Assembly (NCBI GenBank): GCA_902589725.1
Contig: CACITU010000006.1
Coordinates: 18,074 to 82,073, forward strand
Direction of reading: 5' to 3'
Length of the DNA stretch: 64,000 nt
Source: an uncultured Pelagibacteraceae bacterium
Lineage (GTDB): Bacteria > Pseudomonadota > Alphaproteobacteria > Pelagibacterales > Pelagibacteraceae
Shown here in pieces: positions 33,878 to 41,223 of the stretch. The position numbers were made by a program, and so were the translations under genes. How positions within the stretch are numbered: position 1 is the stretch's first letter; every line of letters begins with the position of its first letter. The notes under the pieces were generated by a model. It searched no databases. It was not told where the DNA came from and saw only the letters and a program-made list of their open reading frames with translations.

Positions 33878-35563
33878 TTAGGAATTTTTAAGACCATTAA
33901 TTAGTTTAATATTAATTTGTTCTCTCATATCACTTTCTGTTTCATCAAAAGTTAAGACATTATTCCAAAAATATCTTGCTTGAATTTTTCGATTTAATTT
34001 CCACAAAATATCTCCGTAATGATCATTGACGATTGGATCATCTGGCATCAATTCTACAGCTCTCTTTAAATATTTTTCTGCTTCTTGGTAATTCTCTATT
34101 AAAAAATATGCCCATCCAATTGAATCGATAATATATGGATCGTTACTTTTTAAATCATATGCTGTTTTCAACATATCCATTGCCTCATTAATTTTATAAT
34201 CACGCTCTAACCAAGAATAAGCAAGGTAATTTAAAATATATGCATCACTAGGATCAATACTTAGTGCATGTAATAAATCTTCATCTGCCTTTTTATAATT
34301 TCCCATTCGTTCATAACTACCACCTCTACGATACAATACATCTGATTTAATAAGAGACGTGTCATCTAGTGTCAAAATTATTTCCGTATAACGATCTATT
34401 GCTTTTTTATAATTTTTAGAATTTTTATAAAAATTAGCTAAATCAAAAATCATTTTTATGTTTGGATTTTCAATTTTACTAAATTTTAAATCTATATATT
34501 TAATTCCATTTTCGTAGCCCTGTTCTTGAATTATAATTTTAGCTTCTTTCTTTAATCTAAACCAATAAAAAAATTCATCATCTTTTTTAAATTTTTTTAC
34601 GACTCTTTTTACTTTATCGAATTCGTCATTAAGATAAAAATTTTCTGCAACCAAAGATAGATTAAATTCAAACTTGGGATTTAGATAATTTGATAAATTT
34701 AAATAAAAATTTGATTTTTCATAATTACCTTGTGAGGAATAAAGATTTGATATTAGAAATAAAAACTCACTAACAAGATCATTGTGATTTTTACATGAAA
34801 AAATTTTTTCAAAATTATCAAATTTTTCATTTTCTACCCAACTTTTACTTTGTGAGAGTAAAAGTGTTGAATTTATATAATCAATTTGATCAACAACTGA
34901 CCTTGCTTCATTTAATTGTTTTTTATCAACTAAATAATTAAGATAAAAGAAAATGTATCTTGAATAATCACTCTCTCGATTATTAATTAAATTAAGAAAA
35001 AATGATGAAGTTCTTTTATCTCCTAAATAACATCTTTGAAAAGTCTCAGCTATAAGAGACAAGTTTCCAAAATTTTTTTTGTTATCTAATATTTTTTTAT
35101 TTGTAAATGTATAAATATATTGTTTAAGTGTTTCAAATATAACTAAGTTGACTCTATCTTCATCCTGAAATTTTAAACTTTCTGATAAAAATTTATCAGC
35201 TTTTTTAAAATTATTTTTCTTTAAACTATCAATTGTTAAAATTATATAGGCATCATAAAAATCTGAATTGGATTTCTTTGAATTATTATTAAGTGCATTA
35301 ATTGCTTGAGGTACTTTATTATCTAAAACCAAAGAATTAACGTATCTTTTTAAATAACTATCATGTTTGTTAATTAGCACTCTTGTTAAATTAAAAAATT
35401 TTAAAGCTTTAGAATTATCCCGATTTTCGAATGCAACAATACCGGAAAAATAATTTGATAAATCTCTTGAGTTGAATTCATTAAAAGTAGCACTTTTAGA
35501 ATACAAAGGTGTCTGATAAGATATGAATATTAATAGTACTATTTTTAGAAATTTTAGGAACAT
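33878..35563 (-). CDS. Exported tetratricopeptide-repeat protein
   Basis: 561 residues with an N-terminal signal peptide (about 1-22, LKIVLLIFISYQTPLYS) and TPR units that become clear in the last 200 residues: YRRGGSYERMGNYKKADEDL, AYILNYLAYSWLERDYKINEA, PYIIDSIGWAYFLIENYQEA and PIVNDHYGDILWKLNRKIQA. The middle probably holds degenerate repeats. TPR proteins of this kind next to ispE are common in alphaproteobacteria, with an unknown but likely envelope role. It diverges from the uracil-DNA glycosylase gene across only 11 bases. Confidence 0.85.
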   Translation of the reverse strand: MFLKFLKIVLLIFISYQTPLYSKSATFNEFNSRDLSNYFSGIVAFENRDNSKALKFFNLTRVLINKHDSYLKRYVNSLVLDNKVPQAINALNNNSKKSNSDFYDAYIILTIDSLKKNNFKKADKFLSESLKFQDEDRVNLVIFETLKQYIYTFTNKKILDNKKNFGNLSLIAETFQRCYLGDKRTSSFFLNLINNRESDYSRYIFFYLNYLVDKKQLNEARSVVDQIDYINSTLLLSQSKSWVENEKFDNFEKIFSCKNHNDLVSEFLFLISNLYSSQGNYEKSNFYLNLSNYLNPKFEFNLSLVAENFYLNDEFDKVKRVVKKFKKDDEFFYWFRLKKEAKIIIQEQGYENGIKYIDLKFSKIENPNIKMIFDLANFYKNSKNYKKAIDRYTEIILTLDDTSLIKSDVLYRRGGSYERMGNYKKADEDLLHALSIDPSDAYILNYLAYSWLERDYKINEAMDMLKTAYDLKSNDPYIIDSIGWAYFLIENYQEAEKYLKRAVELMPDDPIVNDHYGDILWKLNRKIQARYFWNNVLTFDETESDMREQINIKLINGLKNS

Positions 35564-35574
35564 ATGACCATACT

Positions 35575-36294
35575 ATGACTAAAAAAGTGATAAATCAAAA
35601 TACCAAATTAAACCAAGAACTAATAAATACATTTGAGCAAAAATTTATATTTGCTGAAAAGCCAATAAATAGATTTAATGTTTCAGAAACGAACAATGGC
35701 ACTCCACAGATTAATAAAGAGGAGCTACTAAAAAATTTAAAAGATCAAATAAATTCAATTGAAAATTGTAAATTGAAAGAAAATTCAGATAAAATTGTTT
35801 TAGGTGAGGGAAATATAAATAGTCCTTTAATGTTAATTGGAGAAGCTCCAGGAGCTGAAGAAGAAAAATTTGGCGTCCCATTTAGAGGTAATGTTGGGGA
35901 ACTTCTCAATAGAATGCTTATAGCCATTAATATTAAGAGAAAAAATATTTACACTAGTTATGCAATCAATTTTAGACCACCTGATGACAGAAAACCAACC
36001 TCAACCGAAATTAAAAGATACTCAGTATTTTTGAAAGAGCATATATCAATTATAAACCCAAAGATTATTGTTTTGATGGGTAGTTCAGCAATGGAGGCTG
36101 TAACAGGAATTAGTGAAAAAATAACTAATGAAAGAGGACATTGGAAGGAAGTGATCTTAAAAACCAAAACATTCCCTTTAATTGTAACTTTTAATCCATC
36201 TTATTTAATCCGTTTTCCAGAAAATAAAAAACACTCATGGGAAGATTTAAAAAAAATTAGAGACAAAATCAAAGATCTGAAATTAAAAATTTGA
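35575..36294 (+). CDS. Type-4-like uracil-DNA glycosylase without cluster cysteines
   Basis: 239 residues. The UDG motif A is clear at 88-93 (GEAPGAEE) followed by GVPFRGNVGELLNRML, and FRPPDDRKPTSTE matches the family 4 segment. That segment normally carries an iron-sulfur ligand (CRPP); here it is Phe, and only one cysteine (Cys65) exists in the whole protein. Motif B reads FNPSYLIR, with Asn207 where family 4 usually has His. Alphaproteobacterial relatives also lack most ligands. It should remove uracil from DNA, but activity is uncertain. Its TGA overlaps the rnhB ATG (TGATG... one base). Confidence 0.82.
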   Translation: MTKKVINQNTKLNQELINTFEQKFIFAEKPINRFNVSETNNGTPQINKEELLKNLKDQINSIENCKLKENSDKIVLGEGNINSPLMLIGEAPGAEEEKFGVPFRGNVGELLNRMLIAINIKRKNIYTSYAINFRPPDDRKPTSTEIKRYSVFLKEHISIINPKIIVLMGSSAMEAVTGISEKITNERGHWKEVILKTKTFPLIVTFNPSYLIRFPENKKHSWEDLKKIRDKIKDLKLKI

Positions 36295-36854
36295 TGAAGA
36301 TAATTGCTGGGGTTGATGAGGTTGGTAGAGGAAGTTTAATTGGGCCTGTTTATGCTTCTGCAGTAATTTTAAAAAAATCAATTAATCCAAATTTATTAAA
36401 AGACTCAAAATCTTTAAGTAAAAAAGAGAGAGAGTATCTATGTACATATATAAAAAAAAATTCAACTTGGTCTATAGGCAAAGCTTCTGTCAAAGAAATA
36501 GAAAAACTTAATATACTACAAGCCAGTTTACTGGCTATGAAAAGAGCCATCAAAAAACTTAAGAAAAAACCAACACACGTCCTGATAGATGGAAACAAAA
36601 CTCCAGAATTACCAGATTATAATTTAAAATCAGTTGTACAAGGTGATAAAAAAGTCCCCGCAATTTCAGCAGCTTCTATAATTGCAAAAGTATCAAGGGA
36701 TAAGTTAATAACCACCTTATCAAAAAAAAATAAAGGCTACGATTGGGATAAAAACTTTGGGTATGGAACAAGACAGCACTTAAAAGCTTTGAAAAAATTA
36801 GGTATTACAAAACATCATAGAAAAACTTTTTCACCAATATCTAAAATAAATTAA
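36294..36854 (+). CDS. rnhB: Ribonuclease HII
   Basis: Removes ribonucleotides and RNA-DNA junctions from DNA. 186 residues from the ATG at 36294. The catalytic acids lie in GVDEVGRGSLIGPVYA (Asp8, Glu9) and LIDGNK, and the conserved SIIAKVSRD is present; the C-terminal GYGTRQHLKALKKLGIT is also family-typical. Overlaps the glycosylase stop and precedes ccrM. The window also carries RNase HI. Confidence 0.96.
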   Translation: MKIIAGVDEVGRGSLIGPVYASAVILKKSINPNLLKDSKSLSKKEREYLCTYIKKNSTWSIGKASVKEIEKLNILQASLLAMKRAIKKLKKKPTHVLIDGNKTPELPDYNLKSVVQGDKKVPAISAASIIAKVSRDKLITTLSKKNKGYDWDKNFGYGTRQHLKALKKLGITKHHRKTFSPISKIN

Positions 36855-36917
36855 CACCACATCTAGTTACGTTCTAATTTATAAACACTAATTAAATCTA
36901 AATTTTTCAATCTCAGG

Positions 36918-36946
36918 TTGACCGTAGAATCCATTTGGAGTCTAAT
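36918..36946 (+). promoter_or_regulatory. ccrM promoter with two GANTC sites
   Basis: TTGACC (36918-36923), a 17-base spacer and TCTAAT (36941-36946) make a good sigma-70-like promoter 12 bases before the ccrM ATG. GAATC at 36927-36931 sits in the spacer and GAGTC at 36938-36942 reaches into the -10. GANTC is the target of CcrM itself, and in Caulobacter the ccrM promoter region also carries two such sites. Methylation feedback here is inferred. Confidence 0.5.
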
Positions 36947-36958
36947 TAATTTTTACAA

Positions 36959-38029
36959 ATGAAAACTGATTTCAAAAATAAAATAATTAATGGAGATAGT
37001 CTCGAGGAATTAAAAAAAATTCCACGTGAAACTTTTGATTTAATTTTCGCTGATCCTCCTTACAACTTACAATTAAAAAGTGAATTAACAAGACCGGATA
37101 GATCAAAGGTTAGTGCGGTAAATGATAAATGGGATCAATTTGAAAATTTTAAAAAATATGATGATTTCACTTATGAATGGCTTAGTGAATGTAAAAGAAT
37201 TTTAAAAAAAGATGGAGCTATTTGGGTTATAGGAAGCTACCATAATATTTTTAGAGTTGGCACTGCAATCCAAAATTTAGGTTTCTGGATTTTAAACGAC
37301 GTCATTTGGAATAAAAATAATCCAATGCCAAACTTTAGAGGGACACGTTTTACTAATGCTCATGAAACTTTAATATGGGCTTCTAAAAATGAAAAATCAA
37401 AATACACATTCAATTATCAATCTTTAAAATGTTTAAATGATGATTTGCAAATGAGATCTAATTGGGATCTTCCAATATGCAATGGTTCTGAAAGGCTGAA
37501 AAAGGATGGAAAAAAAATTCACTCCACACAAAAACCAGAAGCACTACTACATAGAATTTTATTAGCTACATCTGATAAATATGACCTTATACTTGATCCT
37601 TTTTTAGGATCAGGAACAACAGCTACAGTAGCAAAAAAACTAGGAAGAAATTATTTCGGAATAGAGAAAGAAAAAAATTATTTTAAAGCTGCTGAGCAAC
37701 GTTTAAAGAATACAAAGCCCATTGAAGATGATTTGTTAGATACGCTAAAAAATAATAGATCAAAACCAAGAATTCCTTTTGGTTCATTAGTTGAGCTTGG
37801 AATAATTAAACCTGGAACTAATATTTTTGATAATAAGAAAAAAATAACAGCCAGAATTATGGCTGACGGTAGTATAAAACATAATCAAGCAGAGGGTTCT
37901 ATACACAAAGTTGCAGCTACTATTTTGGGAGCTGAAAGCTGCAATGGATGGACTTTTTGGCACTGTGATATAAATGGTCGAACTTATCCTATTGATTATC
38001 TAAGACAAAGATTAATTTCTAAAAATTAA
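36959..38029 (+). CDS. ccrM: CcrM-type GANTC adenine-N6 DNA methyltransferase
   Basis: 356-residue orphan beta-class methyltransferase that methylates adenine in GANTC and times cell-cycle transcription in alphaproteobacteria. The catalytic DPPY is at 32-35 and the SAM loop DPFLGSGTTATVAKK is near residue 210. The C-terminal domain (about 270-356, GSIHKVAATILGAESCNGWTFW) is the extra DNA-recognition part found in CcrM. No restriction enzyme gene is nearby. The last four bases overlap the FAD monooxygenase gene. Confidence 0.95.
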   Translation: MKTDFKNKIINGDSLEELKKIPRETFDLIFADPPYNLQLKSELTRPDRSKVSAVNDKWDQFENFKKYDDFTYEWLSECKRILKKDGAIWVIGSYHNIFRVGTAIQNLGFWILNDVIWNKNNPMPNFRGTRFTNAHETLIWASKNEKSKYTFNYQSLKCLNDDLQMRSNWDLPICNGSERLKKDGKKIHSTQKPEALLHRILLATSDKYDLILDPFLGSGTTATVAKKLGRNYFGIEKEKNYFKAAEQRLKNTKPIEDDLLDTLKNNRSKPRIPFGSLVELGIIKPGTNIFDNKKKITARIMADGSIKHNQAEGSIHKVAATILGAESCNGWTFWHCDINGRTYPIDYLRQRLISKN

Positions 38030-39168
38030 CTTTTATAAATTTTACCCAAATAACCTTGCAAAAATTTTTTATTATTACTTAAAAGTTTTAAAAAAATATT
38101 TCTGAATATGATCATAATTGGATTTGATAAATGGAAGGCAAATTGATTAAAATTAGATCTGCTGTTAATCATTTTTACTCTCTTTAATCTGATATCATAA
38201 AAATTATTATTATTTTTTAAACACTCATATAATTCATTAGCTCCCTCAATTGATTGGGAAGCTCCCTGCGCAAATGAAGGTGAAAAAGCAAAAAATGCAT
38301 CTCCTACAAGGAATATATTATTTGGGGGATTATATAAATTTTTACTTACAAATATCGGAAATAATTGAATATTTTGAAGACTTTCCAATAAACTTTGAGA
38401 AACTTTTTGAGATAATTTAAATTTAATATTTTTTATAAAAGAACTCTCAGTAAAAATATTGTAGTTCTCTTGCTCATTTGAATTTAATTTATGTTTTAAA
38501 ATACCAATAAAGTTCAAATTTTTATCATTATTAATTGGATAAACAACATAATGAAAATTTGGTCCTAAAAACAAAGAAATATTTTCCTCATTTATATTTT
38601 GAAGATTTTCTCTTGATATGCTGCCCCTAATAGCAATCGTATCATTGTAAATTGGCTTTGATTTGTTGGTTGAAATTAATAACTTCCCCTTAGAAAACAC
38701 ACCGTCTGAAATAATTAAATAATCACAAGTTATTTTATTATTATCAAATATTAATTTAATTGAGTCTTTATCGTAATCAATCTTTTCAATACTGTGGTTA
38801 TATTTAATTATATCTTGGTTTATTTGTTTTTTTAAAAATTGGAGTAATTTTGATCTTTTCAATGTTGTGTATTTACAATCATCAGAGTTAAATTTTGAAA
38901 TATCTAAGTCACAAATTTTTTTTGTATTTTTAATTTCATAAAAATCAATTTTTTTTGGATTAAATTTTTCCTCCTCAGTGAGAGAAGCGAAGCCTATTTT
39001 ATTTAAAAGCTTTACACTATTTACCGACAACTGAATTCCATAGCCTTCTTCCATTTCTATTGAATTCCTTTTTTCATAAATAGTAACCTGATAATTCTTA
39101 TGATCTTTGAATAAATTAGCAATATACAAACCAGAAATTCCAGCGCCAATTATTGCTATTTTTTTCAT
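38026..39168 (-). CDS. FAD-dependent monooxygenase, UbiH/salicylate hydroxylase-like
   Basis: 380 residues. The FAD loop is IAIIGAGISGLYIANLF at the N-terminus, the Asp-Gly type motif is YLIISDGVFSKGK, and the second FAD site is NIFLVGDAFFAFSPSFAQGASQSIEGANEL. This is the class A flavoprotein hydroxylase pattern shared by UbiH/UbiF and aromatic-ring hydroxylases. The GD motif reads GDAFFA, not the usual GDAAHA. Ubiquinone ring hydroxylation is possible but unproven. Its ATG overlaps the mutY stop by four bases. Confidence 0.83.
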   Translation of the reverse strand: MKKIAIIGAGISGLYIANLFKDHKNYQVTIYEKRNSIEMEEGYGIQLSVNSVKLLNKIGFASLTEEEKFNPKKIDFYEIKNTKKICDLDISKFNSDDCKYTTLKRSKLLQFLKKQINQDIIKYNHSIEKIDYDKDSIKLIFDNNKITCDYLIISDGVFSKGKLLISTNKSKPIYNDTIAIRGSISRENLQNINEENISLFLGPNFHYVVYPINNDKNLNFIGILKHKLNSNEQENYNIFTESSFIKNIKFKLSQKVSQSLLESLQNIQLFPIFVSKNLYNPPNNIFLVGDAFFAFSPSFAQGASQSIEGANELYECLKNNNNFYDIRLKRVKMINSRSNFNQFAFHLSNPIMIIFRNIFLKLLSNNKKFLQGYLGKIYKS

Positions 39169-40151
39169 TTATGACTTTCTAAAAATTTTACAATCTTTTT
39201 TGTAAATGTTGGCAATGTATAATTTTGAAGCTTTGTTGGATCAACCCAATAATTATTTTTATTTAAATTATATTTATTTTTAAATTCAATTTTAATATTC
39301 ATGCTCATATTAGACATTTTTAAATTTAAATCTTTATCAAAATTTTTAGGATTATTTATTTCCTCCATCGGGAAGATATTAAAATTTTTCAAAAAATTAA
39401 ATTTGTTATTTTTGATTAATAAATAATGATTATTTTTTTTATAAACATTTAGCTTATAAAAAGTTTCCTTATCTTTTTTTTTGAATTTTACTAAATCAAA
39501 ATTTTTATTTTTAAATGATTTGCATTTTTTTACTAATGGACAGCTCTTACAATTAGGACTAACAGGTTTACAAATTAGTGCTCCTAATTCCATTAAAGCT
39601 TGGGCATAATCACTAGATCTTTTGATAGATGTTCCAAAAATTTTTTTCTTCTCGTGTAAATTTTCTTTTTTTATTTGATCTTGTTTTTTTAAAAATAAGT
39701 ACCTCTTAAGCACTCTTTCGATATTACCATCTAGAGGAATTATTGGTTCATTGAATGCAATTGCAGAAATTGCACTTGCTGTATAATCTCCAATTCCTGG
39801 AAGAGACTTTAAATCTATAAAATTTCTTGGTATTTTTTTATTAAAATTTTTAACAACTATTTGAGCTGTTTTTTTTAAATTTCTTGCTCTTGAATAGTAT
39901 CCAAGACCCTCCCAAAGTTTAATTAGTTTTCTATCATCGTATTTAGATAATTTTTCAATAGTAGGAATATTTTTAATAAATCTATTAAAGTAAGGTATTA
40001 CCGTTGCAACCTGGGTTTGCTGCAACATAAATTCACTTACTAAAGTATAGTATTGCTTTTTTGTTTGAGAAACATTCTTTCTCCAAGGTAAAGATCTTTT
40101 ATTTAAATCATACCAATTAAGTATATTATTTGTTATTATTGGATCTTTCAT
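39165..40151 (-). CDS. mutY: A/G-specific adenine DNA glycosylase
   Basis: Removes adenine mispaired with 8-oxoguanine. 328 residues from the ATG at 40149-40151; a longer form starting at 40196 would run into dciA and is rejected. Glu40 in SEFMLQQTQVA and Asp141 in PLDGNIERVL are the catalytic pair, LPGIGDYTASAI is the helix-hairpin-helix, and Cys194, Cys201, Cys204 and Cys210 (C-x6-C-x2-C-x5-C) bind the [4Fe-4S] cluster. A divergent NUDIX-like C-terminal part follows. Start codon is back-to-back with that of dciA. Confidence 0.95.
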   Translation of the reverse strand: MKDPIITNNILNWYDLNKRSLPWRKNVSQTKKQYYTLVSEFMLQQTQVATVIPYFNRFIKNIPTIEKLSKYDDRKLIKLWEGLGYYSRARNLKKTAQIVVKNFNKKIPRNFIDLKSLPGIGDYTASAISAIAFNEPIIPLDGNIERVLKRYLFLKKQDQIKKENLHEKKKIFGTSIKRSSDYAQALMELGALICKPVSPNCKSCPLVKKCKSFKNKNFDLVKFKKKDKETFYKLNVYKKNNHYLLIKNNKFNFLKNFNIFPMEEINNPKNFDKDLNLKMSNMSMNIKIEFKNKYNLNKNNYWVDPTKLQNYTLPTFTKKIVKFLESHK

Positions 40152-40640
40152 ATGCAATCTAAAAATAATACTAAGCAGAGAAACGCTAGCATTCAAGGAT
40201 TAAGATCTTTCAAAGACACTTTGCCAAAAAATGTTAAAAAAATAATAAATAAAAAAGGTCATGTATATTCAGAAACACTGAGCAATTGGAAATATTTAGT
40301 TGGAAGCGAATTATTTAAAATTTGCTATCCAAAAACATTTAAAAACTCAAATAAATTTGGTGTAAGCACCTTAGTGATTGTGGTCAAGCGCGGACACGAA
40401 ATTGATGTGGAATATTCAAAAAAAGATATTTTAGATAAAATGAATAATTTTTTTGGCTATTCTGTTGTTGAAAAGCTTAAATTTATAAGTTTTGATAATG
40501 AATATGAAATTACAGGTTTGAGTGACACAAAAGTTGAAAATGTGTCAATTAGTAAATATCAAGATAAAATTAAACATGTTAAAAATGATAAAATAAAAAA
40601 ATCCTTAACAGAATTAACCAAGGTTTTTAAAGAGAAATGA
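40152..40640 (+). CDS. DciA/DUF721-family protein
   Basis: 162 residues; the DUF721 core spans about 15-115, with LSNWKYLVGSELFKICYPKTF and the following STLVIVVKRGHEIDVEYSKK as the KH-like fold. DciA is the replicative helicase (DnaB) loader or operator in bacteria without DnaC. In alphaproteobacteria it is regularly found between mutY and a DsbA-like gene, followed by smc, as here. Ends in an ATGA overlap with the next gene. Confidence 0.85.
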   Translation: MQSKNNTKQRNASIQGLRSFKDTLPKNVKKIINKKGHVYSETLSNWKYLVGSELFKICYPKTFKNSNKFGVSTLVIVVKRGHEIDVEYSKKDILDKMNNFFGYSVVEKLKFISFDNEYEITGLSDTKVENVSISKYQDKIKHVKNDKIKKSLTELTKVFKEK

Positions 40641-41215
40641 AAAAAATTATATTCATATTATTAATATTTTTTTCTACGGTCTTAAATGTACAAGCTGAGG
40701 AAATTAAAAGGATAACAGTTGGTAATAAAGATGCTAAAATAACTATTATAGCTTTTGAATCTTTAACATGTAGTCACTGTGCTAATTTTCATAAAAATGT
40801 TTATCCTCAATTAAAAGAAGAGTTTCTAGATAAAGGAATTGCTAAAATTGAGTTTAGGCATTTTCCATTAGATATTGCTGCTTTTAATGCATCGAAAGTT
40901 TCTCAGTGTAAAAATGACGGAAGTACAGATATCCTAGAAAGTTTATACGTTAATCAACAAAAATGGGTTAAAGGAAGTTCAATAGAGGAAGCAAATAAAA
41001 ATTTACAAAAGTTTTTAAAAAATGAAGGATTTACTATTGATTTTGAATCATGTGTGAAAAATAAAGAAATTGAAGATTTTGTATTAAACGATCGAATCGA
41101 TGGAGCGAAGAACTTCAAAGTGAACGCAACTCCTACGATAATTATCAACAATAAAAAATTTGAAAAACCCTTAAATTATAAAAATTTAAAAAAAGCACTA
41201 GAAAAACTGATATAA
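40637..41215 (+). CDS. Exported DsbA-like thioredoxin-fold protein
   Basis: 192 residues with a signal peptide (about 1-20, MKKIIFILLIFFSTVLNVQA) and a thioredoxin fold. The redox motif is C45-S-H-C48 in LTCSHCANFH, and the cis-Pro is in VNATPTIII. It matches the DsbA/DSBA-like oxidoreductases that accompany DUF721 and smc in alphaproteobacteria, probably acting on disulfides in the periplasm. Overlaps dciA by four bases and ends nine bases before smc. Confidence 0.88.
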   Translation: MKKIIFILLIFFSTVLNVQAEEIKRITVGNKDAKITIIAFESLTCSHCANFHKNVYPQLKEEFLDKGIAKIEFRHFPLDIAAFNASKVSQCKNDGSTDILESLYVNQQKWVKGSSIEEANKNLQKFLKNEGFTIDFESCVKNKEIEDFVLNDRIDGAKNFKVNATPTIIINNKKFEKPLNYKNLKKALEKLI

Positions 41216-41223
41216 GTTAGTGC

